Assembly (NCBI RefSeq): GCF_030295975.1 | Contig: NZ_AP027364.1 | Coordinates: forward strand, 2,170,001 to 2,234,000 | DNA from: Thalassotalea atypica | Lineage (GTDB): Bacteria; Pseudomonadota; Gammaproteobacteria; Enterobacterales; Alteromonadaceae | DNA length: 64,000 nucleotides | Direction of reading: 5' to 3' | Part shown: positions 28,751 through 38,534 of the stretch, in pieces | Layout of the letters: each line of letters begins with the position of its first letter | Position numbering within the stretch: position 1 is the first letter of the stretch | Made by a program: the position numbers and the translations under genes | Notes under the pieces: generated by a model | The model's database searches: none | What the model saw: the letters and a program-made list of their open reading frames with translations, nothing else | What the model was told of the DNA's origin: nothing

Positions 28751-29995
28751 ATGGATATTACGGCATTAAGGGGCGTTTTAGGGATCATTGCATTGTTGGT
28801 GATAGCCTATGCACTTTCGTATAAGAAAAAATCAATCAATTGGCGAACTGTTTCAATCGCCTTCTTGCTTCAAATAAGTCTTGGCGCTTTCGTTCTGTAC
28901 GTCCCCTTTGGTAAAGACGTATTGGCCTCGATGTCTAACGGGGTGCAACAAGTCATTGACAGTGCCAAAGCAGGTATAGACTTTCTTTTTGGAGGTTTAG
29001 GCACTGATGCTATGTTTGATAATGGTGTAGGTTTTGTTTTTGCTATTCGCGTACTACCTGTCATTATCTTTTTCTCTTCTCTTATTGCTGTACTTTACTA
29101 CTTAAATATCATGCAAAAGGTTATTGCTGTTATTGGTGGTGCCCTGCAAAAAGCGTTAAAAACATCAAAACCTGAATCGCTTTCAGCGACCGCCAATATT
29201 TTTGTTGGTCAAACAGAAGCGCCACTTGTGGTTAGACCGTTTATTTCTAAAATGACGCAATCAGAGCTTTTTGCCATTATGGTTGGTGGTTTAGCTTCAG
29301 TTGCAGGCTCCGTGCTCGCAGGCTATGCCGGTTTAGGCGTAGAACTTAAGTACTTGATAGCTGCTTCATTTATGGCAGCGCCAGGCGGTTTATTAATGGC
29401 TAAGATCATTATGCCTGAAACTGAAGAAGTTGATGAAAGTAATACCATTGATAATATCACTGATGATTCTGATAAGCCGACCAATGTCATAGATGCAGCA
29501 GCACAAGGCGCCGCATCTGGATTAAAATTGGCAGTTAATGTTGGCGCAATGTTATTGGCTTTTATCGCTTTAATTGCTTTACTCAATACCTTAGTAAATG
29601 GCATGGGTAATATGCTGGGTTTTGAAGGCATTACCATTGAGTGGTTCTTAGGTTACTTGTTTGCCCCTATTGCCTTTATCATCGGCGTTCCAGTGAACGA
29701 AATGCTTGTTGCCGGTAGTTTTATCGGGCAAAAGGTCGTCGTGAATGAGTTTTTTGCCTACGTACAGTTTGTCGAAATAAAAGAAACGCTTTCAGCGTCC
29801 ACACAAGCCATTATTACTTTCGCTCTTTGTGACTTTGCTAATTTATCGTCAATTGCTATTTTACTCGGTGGTATTGGCTCAATGGCACCAAACAGACGAC
29901 CGGATATCGCACGACTAGGCTTTAAAGCTATGCTTGCGGCTACCCTTGCCAACTTAATGAGCGCGGCGATTGCCGGCGTATTTATCGGATTATAG
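28751..29995 (+). CDS. nupC: NupC-family concentrative nucleoside transporter
   Basis: This 414-residue inner-membrane symporter imports nucleosides with protons or sodium. It shows the NupC/CNT pattern: about ten membrane segments, a conserved [16 protein letters not shown] stretch near residue 152, and [21 protein letters not shown] near residue 316, which carry substrate and cation contacts. It is second in the operon between udk and deoC, so uptake is co-expressed with breakdown. Length matches the family (E. coli NupC 400). Confidence 0.95.
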   Translation: MDITALRGVLGIIALLVIAYALSYKKKSINWRTVSIAFLLQISLGAFVLYVPFGKDVLASMSNGVQQVIDSAKAGIDFLFGGLGTDAMFDNGVGFVFAIRVLPVIIFFSSLIAVLYYLNIMQKVIAVIGGALQKALKTSKPESLSATANIFVGQTEAPLVVRPFISKMTQSELFAIMVGGLASVAGSVLAGYAGLGVELKYLIAASFMAAPGGLLMAKIIMPETEEVDESNTIDNITDDSDKPTNVIDAAAQGAASGLKLAVNVGAMLLAFIALIALLNTLVNGMGNMLGFEGITIEWFLGYLFAPIAFIIGVPVNEMLVAGSFIGQKVVVNEFFAYVQFVEIKETLSASTQAIITFALCDFANLSSIAILLGGIGSMAPNRRPDIARLGFKAMLAATLANLMSAAIAGVFIGL

Positions 29996-30003
29996 GAACA
30001 CTC

Positions 30004-30786
30004 ATGACTGCATCATTACAAGACTACGCTCAACAAGCACTTAACTTAATGGATTTAACAAGTCTTACGGATCAAGAGTCTTCACAAGACATTGTTAACT
30101 TATGTCAGCAAGCGAAATCGGCGGCCGGAAATACTGCGGCAATTTGTATCTTTCCACGCTTTATACCTGTAGCAAAAAAAGCGCTTAGTCAATTAAATGC
30201 AAGTGACATTAAAATAGCAACCGTGACCAATTTCCCTCATGGTAATGATGATTTAGATATCGCGTTAGCGGAAACAAAAGCGGCAATTGCTTATGGCGCT
30301 GATGAAGTCGACTTAGTGTTCCCATACCCAGCATTAATGCAAGGTAACACTGATATTGGTTTTGATATGGTGAAAGCTTGTAAAACGGTTTGTGCACAAA
30401 GCAATGTCGCACTTAAAGTCATCATCGAAAGTGGTGAATTAAAAACAGCAGCGCTCATCGCACAGGCAAGTGAAATTTGTATTAAAGCCGGCGCAGATTT
30501 CATTAAAACCTCAACCGGTAAAGTACCAGTAAATGCTACGCCTGATGCTGCTAAAATCATGTTGAACCAGATTAAACAACATAATCCAAAGGTAGGTTTC
30601 AAGGCCGCTGGTGGCGTAAAAAGCGCTGCTGATGCAAAAATATACCTAGATTTGGCCAGCGAACTTTTAGGCAATGACTGGTTAAACGCTCATCACTTTA
30701 GGTTTGGCGCGAGTAGCCTATTAGCAAACTTATTGGAAACGCTTGGTAAAGGCTGTTCAACCAGCCAACCTACTAGTAACTATTAA
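30004..30786 (+). CDS. deoC: Deoxyribose-phosphate aldolase
   Basis: DeoC splits 2-deoxyribose-5-phosphate into glyceraldehyde-3-phosphate and acetaldehyde. The 260-residue TIM barrel has the Schiff-base lysine in [11 protein letters not shown] (about residue 167) and the second lysine in [13 protein letters not shown] (about residue 200). An acidic EVDLVFPYP stretch lies near residue 101. Length matches E. coli DeoC (259). It completes the deoxynucleoside route from deoD/deoA through deoB. Confidence 0.97.
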   Translation: MTASLQDYAQQALNLMDLTSLTDQESSQDIVNLCQQAKSAAGNTAAICIFPRFIPVAKKALSQLNASDIKIATVTNFPHGNDDLDIALAETKAAIAYGADEVDLVFPYPALMQGNTDIGFDMVKACKTVCAQSNVALKVIIESGELKTAALIAQASEICIKAGADFIKTSTGKVPVNATPDAAKIMLNQIKQHNPKVGFKAAGGVKSAADAKIYLDLASELLGNDWLNAHHFRFGASSLLANLLETLGKGCSTSQPTSNY

Positions 30787-30800
30787 CCGGCGTTAAGTTT

Positions 30801-31382
30801 ATGGCTCAACTTTATTTTTATTATTCTGCGATGAATGCAGGTAAATCAACTCACCTGTTGCAATCTAGCTATAACTATCGAGAGCGTGGCATGTCTTGCA
30901 TGCTTTTTACCGCTCAAATTGATGATAGGTTTGAAACCGGTAAAATAGCTTCACGCTTGGGTATTAATGCCGATGCTGAGCTATTTAATAATGACACGCA
31001 TATTCTTGATCAAGTTCAAAGTGCCTGCAGTCAAAAACAGATAGACTGTGTACTAGTAGACGAAGCTCAATTTTTAACGGCACAACAAGTTAAGCAACTT
31101 TGTGAAATAGTTGATTTACTAAAAATACCCGTGCTCGCATACGGTATTCGAACAGATTTTTTAGGTGAAACATTTTCAGGCTCAGCCGCTTTGTTAGCAT
31201 GGGCAGATAAGTTAATTGAACTGAAAACTATTTGTCATTGCGGCAAAAAGGCAAATTTTGTTGTACGTTTAGATGAGGCTGGTCATGCCATGACTCAAGG
31301 TGAACAGGTTGAAGTTGGTGGTAATGATCGTTACGAGTCAATGTGCCGAAAGCACTTTAGAGAGTTAGTTTGGCAGCAATAA
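30801..31382 (+). CDS. tdk: Thymidine kinase
   Basis: Tdk phosphorylates thymidine to dTMP. The 193-residue protein is of the type II (bacterial/human cytosolic) class. The P-loop lies in [13 protein letters not shown] at residues 8-20, the Walker-B-like VLVDEAQFL near residue 90, and the zinc site in [12 protein letters not shown] near residue 148 with a later Cys in SMCRKHF. It is placed 14 bases after deoC, giving the cell a choice between salvage and degradation of thymidine. Confidence 0.97.
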   Translation: MAQLYFYYSAMNAGKSTHLLQSSYNYRERGMSCMLFTAQIDDRFETGKIASRLGINADAELFNNDTHILDQVQSACSQKQIDCVLVDEAQFLTAQQVKQLCEIVDLLKIPVLAYGIRTDFLGETFSGSAALLAWADKLIELKTICHCGKKANFVVRLDEAGHAMTQGEQVEVGGNDRYESMCRKHFRELVWQQ

Positions 31383-31409
31383 TTTTCACTTTAATATTTG
31401 AGGACGCTC

Positions 31410-32036
31410 ATGGCTGTTTTTGAAAGTAACCACCCTCTGGTAAAGCATAAAATAAGCTTACTTAGAGAAGATAATATCTCCGTTAAATCGTTTCGTGAAC
31501 TGGCCAATGAAATAGCAATGTTGTTGACCGTAGAAGCAACTGCTAATTTAGCCACTGTACAAAAACCAATTAATTGTTGGTCGGGTACGATATCGGCGCC
31601 ATTACTAGCGGATAAAAACCCAACCTTGGTACCTATTTTACGTGCGGGTCTTGGTATGATGGATGGCACACTTAAAGTGTTACCTTGCGCTAAAGTCAGT
31701 GTAGTTGGCTTACAGCGCAATGAAGAAACATTAGAGCCTGAGTGTTACTATCAAAACATTGTGAATGACATTAGTGAACGCACCGCGATTATTATTGATC
31801 CGATGTTAGCGACTGGCGGCTCTGCAATTGCCACTGTAGATTTACTTAAACAAACTGGCTGTAAAAACATCATCGCCCTCTTTTTAGTTGCCGCACCGGA
31901 AGGAGTCGCTAAAATGCAAGAATTACACGGTGACGTTGATATGTATATTGCTTCAATTGATGATCATTTGAATGAACAAGGATACATCTTGCCGGGACTA
32001 GGTGACGCTGGCGATAAGCTATTCGGTACGCTTTGA
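31410..32036 (+). CDS. upp: Uracil phosphoribosyltransferase
   Basis: Upp makes UMP from uracil and PRPP. The enzyme has 208 residues, the same as E. coli Upp, with [13 protein letters not shown] near residue 77, the PRPP-binding [18 protein letters not shown] near residue 130 and a C-terminal [13 protein letters not shown]. The frame is open to a TTG at 31398, but the ATG at 31410 has a GAGGA site six bases upstream and gives the family's usual length. It is the last gene of the operon before a shared terminator. Confidence 0.96.
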   Translation: MAVFESNHPLVKHKISLLREDNISVKSFRELANEIAMLLTVEATANLATVQKPINCWSGTISAPLLADKNPTLVPILRAGLGMMDGTLKVLPCAKVSVVGLQRNEETLEPECYYQNIVNDISERTAIIIDPMLATGGSAIATVDLLKQTGCKNIIALFLVAAPEGVAKMQELHGDVDMYIASIDDHLNEQGYILPGLGDAGDKLFGTL

Positions 32037-32070
32037 TTCAGTAAACCAATTAACCAAACGTTATACAGTA

Positions 32071-32105
32071 AAAAGGCAGTGCTACATTTGGCACTGCCTT
32101 TTCAT
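32071..32105. terminator. Bidirectional terminator between upp and deoA
   Basis: AAAAGGCAGTGC (32071-32082) pairs with GCACTGCCTTTT (32091-32102) around an eight-base loop. The ends are A/T tracts on both sides, so it can stop both the udk-upp operon and the converging cdd-deoA unit. Confidence 0.93.
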
Positions 32106-32131
32106 TATCTTAAGGTTTAATCCTAAATAGA

Positions 32132-33451
32132 TTATGCGATTGTCTGATAAATCACAGGTGATTCATTTGGCGTTTGATCACCTATTTCAATCGCTTTGAA
32201 TAAGTGCGCGGTCGCTACATTCGCTTTATCTTCTGTACTGGCATGAAGCCTAGCAATAGTATCACCGGCCTCAACTTTAGTACCTACCGGTAAGATTTGA
32301 TCGAGACCTACGCTGTGATCAATTGCTTGGCCATTTGCAAGTCTTCCACCACCTAACTCAACAATCGCCATACCAATATCTCTGGTTTGCATGGCTGAAA
32401 TATAGCCACTTTTCGAAGCTTTAACGTCTTGAATAATATTCGCTTTAGACATTGAAGCCCAAGGATTTTCAAGCAAATTACTTGGTCCGCCTAACCTTGC
32501 AATCATTTTAGAAAACAGCTCTGCCGCACTACCATTAGCCAAAACCTTGTTTACCTTAGATATCGCATCATCTTTACCTGTTGCCAGTTTTGTATTAACA
32601 AGCATAGGTACTGCTAACGCTACTGTCACTTCATGCAAGCGTGACTCTCTTGATTTACCCGTGAGATAATCAACTGTTTCTATCATTTCAAGCGCATTAC
32701 CAGCACTGAAGCCTAATACCTGATTCATATCAGTGATAACAGCTTCTGTTTTCACCCCCGCACCATTAGCAACATTACAAATACTTTTCGCTAATGCAAC
32801 AGAGTCATCGATATTGTGCATCATCGCACCATTGCCCACTTTTACATCCATAACTAATGCATCTAAACCTGATGCTAGTTTCTTTGAAAGTATTGATGCG
32901 GTTATTAATGGAATCGATTCTACCGTCGCTGTAACATCTCTGATCCCATATAGGCGTTTATCTGCAGGAGCTAAGTCGTCAGTTTGTGAAATTATCGCCA
33001 TACCCAACTCTTTAACAATGGATTTAAACTCACTGATTGATGGCTGAACATTAAAGCCTTTGATGGCTTCTAATTTATCTGAAGTACCGCCTGTATGGCC
33101 TAAACCACGCCCAGATACCATCGGTACATATGCACCGCAAGCCGAAACGATAGCTGCAAGCATAAAACTGACTTTATCACCTACTCCACCAGTGGAGTGC
33201 TTATCTACCACAGGTCTATCTAGCTCTGGCCAAGAAAGCACCTGACCCGAATGCATCATTGCTTTGGTCAACTCGACGATTTCTTGAGTTTGCATACCAC
33301 GCTGGAATATAGCCATCGCCATAGAGCCCACTTGTGCATCATTAAAGTGACCTGATGACAAGCCGTCAACGAAGTACTGTATTTGATCAGGGGAAAGTAC
33401 AAAACCATCTCTTTTTGCTCTAATCACTTCTTGAGGTAATAACATTGACAT
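32132..33451 (-). CDS. deoA: Thymidine phosphorylase
   Basis: DeoA cleaves thymidine or deoxyuridine with phosphate to base and deoxyribose-1-phosphate. The 439-residue protein matches E. coli DeoA (440): the N-terminal EVIRAKRDGF, the anchor VDKHSTGGVGDKVS near residue 82, SGRGLGHTGGT near residue 113 and VMDVKVGNGA. The frame extends upstream to 33487, but that would overlap cdd. The ATG at 33451 follows a GAGAG site and leaves a seven-base gap after cdd, so I prefer it. Confidence 0.96.
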   Translation of the reverse strand: MSMLLPQEVIRAKRDGFVLSPDQIQYFVDGLSSGHFNDAQVGSMAMAIFQRGMQTQEIVELTKAMMHSGQVLSWPELDRPVVDKHSTGGVGDKVSFMLAAIVSACGAYVPMVSGRGLGHTGGTSDKLEAIKGFNVQPSISEFKSIVKELGMAIISQTDDLAPADKRLYGIRDVTATVESIPLITASILSKKLASGLDALVMDVKVGNGAMMHNIDDSVALAKSICNVANGAGVKTEAVITDMNQVLGFSAGNALEMIETVDYLTGKSRESRLHEVTVALAVPMLVNTKLATGKDDAISKVNKVLANGSAAELFSKMIARLGGPSNLLENPWASMSKANIIQDVKASKSGYISAMQTRDIGMAIVELGGGRLANGQAIDHSVGLDQILPVGTKVEAGDTIARLHASTEDKANVATAHLFKAIEIGDQTPNESPVIYQTIA

Positions 33452-33458
33452 AAACTCT

Positions 33459-33863
33459 CTATAGTAAATCTTTTGGCGTAAAGGCATCGGGCAGCAACTG
33501 TGCTACTGTCCATGTTTTTTCATTATTCAGGTGGTTGACCGCTTTGACTGGAGCGTCTTGCGCCATGAATTCCGCAATCACTTGTCTACATGCACCACAC
33601 GGAGGCGTTAATTTTTCCTGCTCGGTATAAACAACAAGTGCGTTAATCTTTTGTTCACCTGAAACTACCACTTGTGCAATACAGTTTCGCTCGGCACAAA
33701 CCGTTAAGCCATACGAAGCATTTTCTACATTACATCCGTTTAATATTTCATTATTCACTGTCTGCGCTGCTGCACCGACATGGAATTTGCTGTATGGAGC
33801 ATAAGCTCGTTGATAACCTTTTTTGGCAGCTTCTACCAAAGATTGCCATTTAATTACTGACAT
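33459..33863 (-). CDS. cdd: Cytidine deaminase (short tetrameric type)
   Basis: Cdd deaminates (deoxy)cytidine to (deoxy)uridine. The 134-residue protein is the short, homotetramer-type enzyme, with zinc and catalytic residues in CAERNCIAQ (about residue 56) and PPCGACRQV (about residue 92), and NVENASYGLTVCAE before them. E. coli instead has a dimeric enzyme of about 294 residues. The gene is the first of the cdd-deoA unit and carries a promoter with a RutR-like operator right after the -10 box. Confidence 0.96.
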   Translation of the reverse strand: MSVIKWQSLVEAAKKGYQRAYAPYSKFHVGAAAQTVNNEILNGCNVENASYGLTVCAERNCIAQVVVSGEQKINALVVYTEQEKLTPPCGACRQVIAEFMAQDAPVKAVNHLNNEKTWTVAQLLPDAFTPKDLL

Positions 33864-33898
33864 ACATATTTTCCTTAGACCGTGCGCTCAAATAATTC

Positions 33899-33912
33899 TG
33901 ACCATATGGTCA
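33899..33912. promoter_or_regulatory. RutR-like operator at the cdd promoter
   Basis: TGACCATATGGTCA is a perfect 14-base palindrome, 36 bases before the cdd ATG. On the transcribed strand it begins directly after the -10 box, covering the expected transcription start. This position fits a repressor that blocks initiation. Confidence 0.8.
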
Positions 33913-33914
33913 AC

Positions 33915-33942
33915 TTTATACTTAATGTTACCTTTAGATCAA
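33915..33942 (-). promoter_or_regulatory. cdd-deoA promoter
   Basis: On the minus strand, TTGATC (33942-33937) is followed after 16 bases by TATAAA (33920-33915), a good sigma-70 promoter. The RutR-like palindrome follows two bases later. Confidence 0.7.
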
Positions 33943-33993
33943 GCAATTACTGCGAATAATACTAATAATAGGACAAGTCAGTCTGACAAAGGC

Positions 33994-34022
33994 ATAAAAA
34001 AACCGCGCAAGAAGCGCGGCTT
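33994..34022 (-). terminator. Terminator of the Oar-type TonB receptor
   Basis: On the minus strand a GCCGCGC stem pairs with GCGCGG across a short TTCTT loop and is followed by a run of seven T. It ends the receptor transcript before the cdd promoter. Confidence 0.9.
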
Positions 34023-34047
34023 TATGTACGTAAACAGTATTAGCTTA

Positions 34048-37000
34048 TTAGAAATCGTATTTAACACCCATACGCATTTCCCATAATGAAGCATCAGCTA
34101 CGCGTGTTTGACCAACCGGTTGAATGAACTCTTCAAATACATATTGACCATTAGCATTGATTGAAGCATCAACCATTTCCTGTGCACGTGGGAAGCTAGT
34201 TTCATACATCACACCCCAATCATCATTGATAAAGTTACCAACGTTTTCAATCATAAAGAATACGCTTGCTTTATGATCTGGTGTAAATCCAGGAAGCTCT
34301 TGTGTCACTTTAATATCAACTTTAGTCCACCAGTCACTATTGATACCATTACGATCCATGATTCCGCCTTTGTATTTATTTAGACCTTCTTTGTCTACAT
34401 AATCAAAGAACGCGTCTTGATCGAAGTCAGGACCAAATACAACGTTTGGATCGTTTGCACCGTCAGGGATGTAAACTAAGTGACGGTCGATGAAACCAAC
34501 CGAGTCACCAAATTGGAAACCACCATCAAAGGTATAGCTATAAGGACGACCTTCGTTTGCAGAAGCAAAGATGGTGAACTTAGTCGCGTAGTTATCAAAG
34601 AACTCATGTGTGTAGTTCATTTTTAACGTAAAGCGATGAGGGATCTCGTAGTTTGACGTACCTAATCCAGGGTTTTCTGGATCTGAGGTATTGTTCAAGT
34701 AGTTAGAGAACGCTACTGAACTTGTCATTGGACTTACTTCTTCCGTGTCTGTGTATGCGTAAGCTAATGTCCAATCTAAACCAAAGTCATGAGTTTTTGA
34801 TAATGCCATTGAGAATGATTTTCTGCTACCAGAATCACCTTTAACGTTAGTTAGCATAAAGTCTTGGCTACGGCCGTTTACACTGTCGTAAATTGGGCGT
34901 CCATCAGGAGCATTTACGCCAGTATCAACACGAGTTACATCACTGATGATCGCTGCATCTTTAACGTCGGTATATAAGAAATCAGCCATGAATACATAGT
35001 CGTTTTCTAAGTAAACCGTTGCACCAATTGCATACTTCCACTCAGAAGGTACTTCGAAATCAGGGTCTAAAATATTGATACCACCAGCAGCACCAACGCC
35101 GTTAGTTACGTCATCAAATTGACCTTGTGGAACATTCCAAACTGGACGACCATCACCGGTGTGAGGTGTATTGAATAAATCAACGCCACGTTCTTGTGTT
35201 TGTGTTTGGACAACACCATTGTTTTGGTAGTTATTACCTAACCATACATTCGGGTTACCACCTGAGTATAGACCGATACCACCACGCACTTCGATATCTT
35301 CATACGGTTGCCAATTAATACCTAAACGCGGTTGAAGTAGACCTTCACCATCTAAGTTTTGGCGGTTTGAGAAGCCATACAGTTCTTCAATCTGTGTATT
35401 TTCTTCTGGGAAGTCATCACTTGTATACCAGTCATAACGTACACCGAAAGTAACTGTTAAGTCATGTTCGTATGAGAAGTACTCGTCTTGTAAGTAAACG
35501 GTATGAATTTCGTAGCCAAATTCTGCAGCAGCATCTGTTGGATCGTTTGAGCCTGTTGCATTGTAATAATAAACACGGGCAGCATTACCGTTTCTGAAAT
35601 CATCGATTGAATCGAAACGGAATTCACCTTCAGTGTGTTGAACAAATAAGTTAAATACGTCTAACTTCTCGTACTCGTAACCACCAGTAATAATGTGATC
35701 ACCCACTAAATAAGTACCGGCTATTTTTATGGTATCTGTATCATACGTCAAACGGTTAGCATGACGTGAGTCATCAGCACCTAGGTAAACAGTCGCTCGA
35801 GAGCCATCGTTTTCAGTTCTAATTTGTACTTCACCAAAGTCAGTACCACCTAATGGTGTAACTGATTGTTCAAATTCAGATGTACCAATACGAACTTCAG
35901 TAGCGAAATCATCCGTCCAATCTGAATATACAGATGCTACGTATGATTTAAACTCTGCGTATTGATCATAGTAATGGTTAGAAAATTCAAATTCATTTGA
36001 ATCACCATCAGATTCACGAATAGCGTTACCATCGTTGAAGTTATAAACAAACGCGGCACGGTGGTCATCGTTGATGTTCCAATCAAGTTTTACCATGATT
36101 TTTTCATCTTCAACCGGCTTGCTTGTAATTAAGTCACCCGGCTCATAACCATAGATGTTCTGCGCGATATCTAAAATTTCATCGTACTGAGCTTGTGAAA
36201 ACCCTTCGACCGGAACAGCAGCGTTTGAGTCAGCAGTGCCACGGTCAAATAGGTCAGAGCCTTCAAGTTTTTCGTAAGAGGCGAAGAAGAATAATTTATC
36301 TTCAATTAGCGCGCCACCCACATTAAAACCATAACGCTTTTCATCAAAATCGCCCGTTGCGATGTCTTCACCTTCTAATTGGTCACCGCGTAAAGAGTCG
36401 CTGGTGTAATCGTAGAAGAAGCTGCCTTCAAAATCATTCGTACCTGATTTTGTTACCGCATTGATGTTACAAGAGGTAAAACCACCATATTGAACATCGA
36501 ATGGTGCTAGTTCAACACTGACTTGCGAAATTGAATCGTAAGAAAATGGAATACGAATCGTTGGGTAGCCACTGGTACCTAAACCAAAGTTATCATTTGT
36601 ACGGATGCCGTCTACCGTGAAACTGTTGAAGCGAGAACTTGCACCAGCACACTGGATTCCGTCTCCTCGGCTCTCATTAATATAAATACGAGGGTCGATT
36701 CGAACCAAATCTTTAATATCACGGTTAATAGCAGGAGCGTTTTCTAAATCTGTCAAACCAAAATTAGTTGACGGCCCTTTTTCACCTGCACTTTGATGAA
36801 AACGAGCACCAGTGACTTGAATCGTTTCCATTTGCTGTTCTAGGTTCAAACTTAGGTTCAGTGTATCGCCTAATGTTAGGTACACATCGCTAATAACCCG
36901 TTGTCCCGCGCCGCTTTTAACAGAGATCGTGTAAGGACCACCTACTTGCAAACCGCGAGCACTAAAAGAGCCTGATTCGTTAGAATTAAAGGTACGTACG

Positions 37001-37176
37001 CTACCCGTTCTGTTGTCAAAAACTGTAATTTCCGCTCCAGTTACGAATTCACCTGCCGGTGAAACAACATTACCGCGAATACCTGCAGATGTTGTATCAG
37101 CGGCCATAGCCGAAGTAGATAGGCCGAGTGCAATAACCACAGCACCAGCGATTTGAGAGAGACGATGACTTTTCAT
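34048..37176 (-). CDS. Oar-like TonB-dependent receptor with N-terminal regulatory-like domain
   Basis: This 1042-residue outer-membrane receptor has a signal peptide (cleavage near AMAADT), an N-terminal carboxypeptidase-regulatory-like beta-sandwich (about residues 30-110, GIRGNVVSPAGE to LNLSLNLEQ), then the plug (ETIQVTGARF, VDGIRTNDNFG, DVQYGGFTSCNINAVTKSGT) and a long barrel ending in MRMGVKYDF. This architecture is that of Oar-like receptors of marine Gammaproteobacteria. It lies between cdd-deoA and the RutR-like regulator, with a related operator in its promoter, so uptake of nucleosides or nucleic-acid fragments is the best guess. Confidence 0.92.
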   Translation of the reverse strand: MKSHRLSQIAGAVVIALGLSTSAMAADTTSAGIRGNVVSPAGEFVTGAEITVFDNRTGSVRTFNSNESGSFSARGLQVGGPYTISVKSGAGQRVISDVYLTLGDTLNLSLNLEQQMETIQVTGARFHQSAGEKGPSTNFGLTDLENAPAINRDIKDLVRIDPRIYINESRGDGIQCAGASSRFNSFTVDGIRTNDNFGLGTSGYPTIRIPFSYDSISQVSVELAPFDVQYGGFTSCNINAVTKSGTNDFEGSFFYDYTSDSLRGDQLEGEDIATGDFDEKRYGFNVGGALIEDKLFFFASYEKLEGSDLFDRGTADSNAAVPVEGFSQAQYDEILDIAQNIYGYEPGDLITSKPVEDEKIMVKLDWNINDDHRAAFVYNFNDGNAIRESDGDSNEFEFSNHYYDQYAEFKSYVASVYSDWTDDFATEVRIGTSEFEQSVTPLGGTDFGEVQIRTENDGSRATVYLGADDSRHANRLTYDTDTIKIAGTYLVGDHIITGGYEYEKLDVFNLFVQHTEGEFRFDSIDDFRNGNAARVYYYNATGSNDPTDAAAEFGYEIHTVYLQDEYFSYEHDLTVTFGVRYDWYTSDDFPEENTQIEELYGFSNRQNLDGEGLLQPRLGINWQPYEDIEVRGGIGLYSGGNPNVWLGNNYQNNGVVQTQTQERGVDLFNTPHTGDGRPVWNVPQGQFDDVTNGVGAAGGINILDPDFEVPSEWKYAIGATVYLENDYVFMADFLYTDVKDAAIISDVTRVDTGVNAPDGRPIYDSVNGRSQDFMLTNVKGDSGSRKSFSMALSKTHDFGLDWTLAYAYTDTEEVSPMTSSVAFSNYLNNTSDPENPGLGTSNYEIPHRFTLKMNYTHEFFDNYATKFTIFASANEGRPYSYTFDGGFQFGDSVGFIDRHLVYIPDGANDPNVVFGPDFDQDAFFDYVDKEGLNKYKGGIMDRNGINSDWWTKVDIKVTQELPGFTPDHKASVFFMIENVGNFINDDWGVMYETSFPRAQEMVDASINANGQYVFEEFIQPVGQTRVADASLWEMRMGVKYDF

Positions 37177-37302
37177 CAGTTATTTTCCCTTGAGTGTTTT
37201 AATGTTTTTATATTTTTTTATTCTGTAATTAGTCAGTTGAAGACAATTACAATTAATTACACATGTTATTAAACCAGAAATTTATGACAAAATCATTACA
37301 TC

Positions 37303-37318
37303 TTGTCTATTTGGTCAA
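37303..37318. promoter_or_regulatory. RutR-like operator before the Oar-type receptor
   Basis: TTGTCTATTTGGTCAA has one perfect half-site (TGGTCAA) and a left half differing at two of seven positions. Read toward the receptor, it begins two bases after an AT-rich TAATTA that could be a -10 box. It lies 127 bases before the receptor start. Confidence 0.6.
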
Positions 37319-37606
37319 CATAATTAGATTATTTTTTGTTATTGCCAATATGAATAAAATAAATAACAACTGGACTACCAGCTTCTAAAGACGATTCTAT
37401 ATTTACGCACCCCCTTATTTTGTTAGGTTTTTGTATTTCTTTTAAATTTACCGACATCATTATTTATAGTAGTTTTTTCTATTTTCGCTAACATTTTAAT
37501 TACAAAACAATTAAACTTTTGTTGCAATTTTACGTGCTTAACTGGTTAATTATCCATCATTTTAAGCTTGTTTATTGTTCTTAACCCCTCAGGTGAATCA
37601 GAAATC
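37319..37606. other. AT-rich intergenic stretch between receptor and regulator
   Basis: This part of the 530-base divergent interval between the Oar-type receptor and the RutR-like gene is very AT-rich. I see no open frame or RNA gene in it. It probably holds the receptor promoter and upstream sequences; the operators at its two ends are listed separately. Confidence 0.5.
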
Positions 37607-37620
37607 TGACTATTTGGTTA
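37607..37620. promoter_or_regulatory. RutR-like operator before the TetR-family regulator (autoregulation)
   Basis: TGACTATTTGGTTA fits the TGACYA-WW-TGGTYA pattern at every position. A further half-site TTTGGTCA lies at 37634-37641, about two helical turns away. Both are within 100 bases of the regulator's ATG, suggesting autoregulation. Confidence 0.68.
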
Positions 37621-37706
37621 ATAGGTTGTGTTGTTTGGTCATTCTCAGGTAAACTCGTGTAAAATAATTAAAAAATACCTAATCAAAGTCTATTGGAATA
37701 CTCACA

Positions 37707-38342
37707 ATGAATGACCCTATCAAAGCCGTTAAACAGGGAAAAATAAGAATAAAAAGTGAAGCCAAAATTATTGAAGCCGCTCAGGAAGAGTTTATTATCC
37801 AAGGATTTAAAGGTGCTACGGTTCAATCAATTGCAGACAGAGCTGGGTTACCTAAAGCAAACATTCTTTATTATTTCAAAAATAAGGAAAATCTTTATCA
37901 CGCGGTGTTAGAACAAACACTGAATATGTGGGATGAAGGTATCGGCGACATTAGAATCGAAGATGGGCCTAAAGTAGCAATTGAAAAAATTGTTGCCTCA
38001 AAAATTAAAATGTCTTTTGAAAATCCACGAGCATCTAAAATCTATGCTATGGAGATTATTCAAGGGGCTCAGCACCTAAAAGAATTCACTCGAACTTACT
38101 TACGCAAATGGGTAAAAGAAAAAGTAGCGATGTTTCAAGCATGGATAGATCGTGGCGAAATGAGTAATGTTGATCCATACGGTTTGATATTTTTAATTTG
38201 GTCTACGACCCAACACTACGCTGACTTTGAAACGCAAATTTTGACAGTGATGAACCGAAATGAATTTGAAGAAGAGGATGCCGATCTAATCACTAAATTT
38301 TTAACGGACTTCGTTTTAAGAGGTTGCGGTATTCAACAATAA
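37707..38342 (+). CDS. TetR-family regulator, RutR-like (YcdC C-terminal domain)
   Basis: The 211-residue protein has an N-terminal TetR helix-turn-helix (about residues 17-63: IIEAAQEEFIIQGFKGATVQ, then LPKANILYYFKNKENLYHAVL). Its C-terminal domain is close to E. coli RutR: SFENPRASKIYAMEIIQGAQ and the distinctive LIFLIWSTTQHYADFETQI. RutR binds uracil or thymine and controls pyrimidine use. The surrounding nucleoside genes and the RutR-type palindromes at their promoters suggest that this protein is their repressor, with a base or nucleoside as inducer. This is inference; the ligand pocket was not checked residue by residue. Confidence 0.88.
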   Translation: MNDPIKAVKQGKIRIKSEAKIIEAAQEEFIIQGFKGATVQSIADRAGLPKANILYYFKNKENLYHAVLEQTLNMWDEGIGDIRIEDGPKVAIEKIVASKIKMSFENPRASKIYAMEIIQGAQHLKEFTRTYLRKWVKEKVAMFQAWIDRGEMSNVDPYGLIFLIWSTTQHYADFETQILTVMNRNEFEEEDADLITKFLTDFVLRGCGIQQ

Positions 38343-38378
38343 TACGCCAACCACTCTTCTTTACATTCAACCTTCAAT

Positions 38379-38408
38379 AAAAGCTTCATCAACCAATGAA
38401 GCTTTTTT
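38379..38408 (+). terminator. Rho-independent terminator of the RutR-like gene
   Basis: AAAAGCTTCAT pairs with ATGAAGCTTTT around a six-base loop (caacca) and is followed by T residues. It starts about 35 bases after the stop codon and isolates the following promoter. Confidence 0.92.
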
Positions 38409-38526
38409 ATTAGAACCATCCTGTTTAACTAAATATAGTCTGTCCACTATCTTACAAAGAAAAGTGAATGAAAGAGCCTAAATTTCAATAACATTAATTA
38501 ACGTTTCTTATCATTTATTAGTTGGG

Positions 38527-38532
38527 TATAAT
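38527..38532 (+). promoter_or_regulatory. -10 box of the receptor-remnant/nuclease/phosphatase unit
   Basis: A consensus TATAAT lies two bases before the degenerate RutR-like operator at 38535. No good -35 hexamer is visible at 16-18 bases, so activation or a weak upstream element may be needed. Confidence 0.5.
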
Positions 38533-38534
38533 AC

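Noticed and set aside
30201-30260. Further TGACCA/TGGTAA-like sequence inside deoC as a RutR-like site
   Set aside because: The half-sites in deoC are too far apart and within the coding sequence, so they are probably chance.
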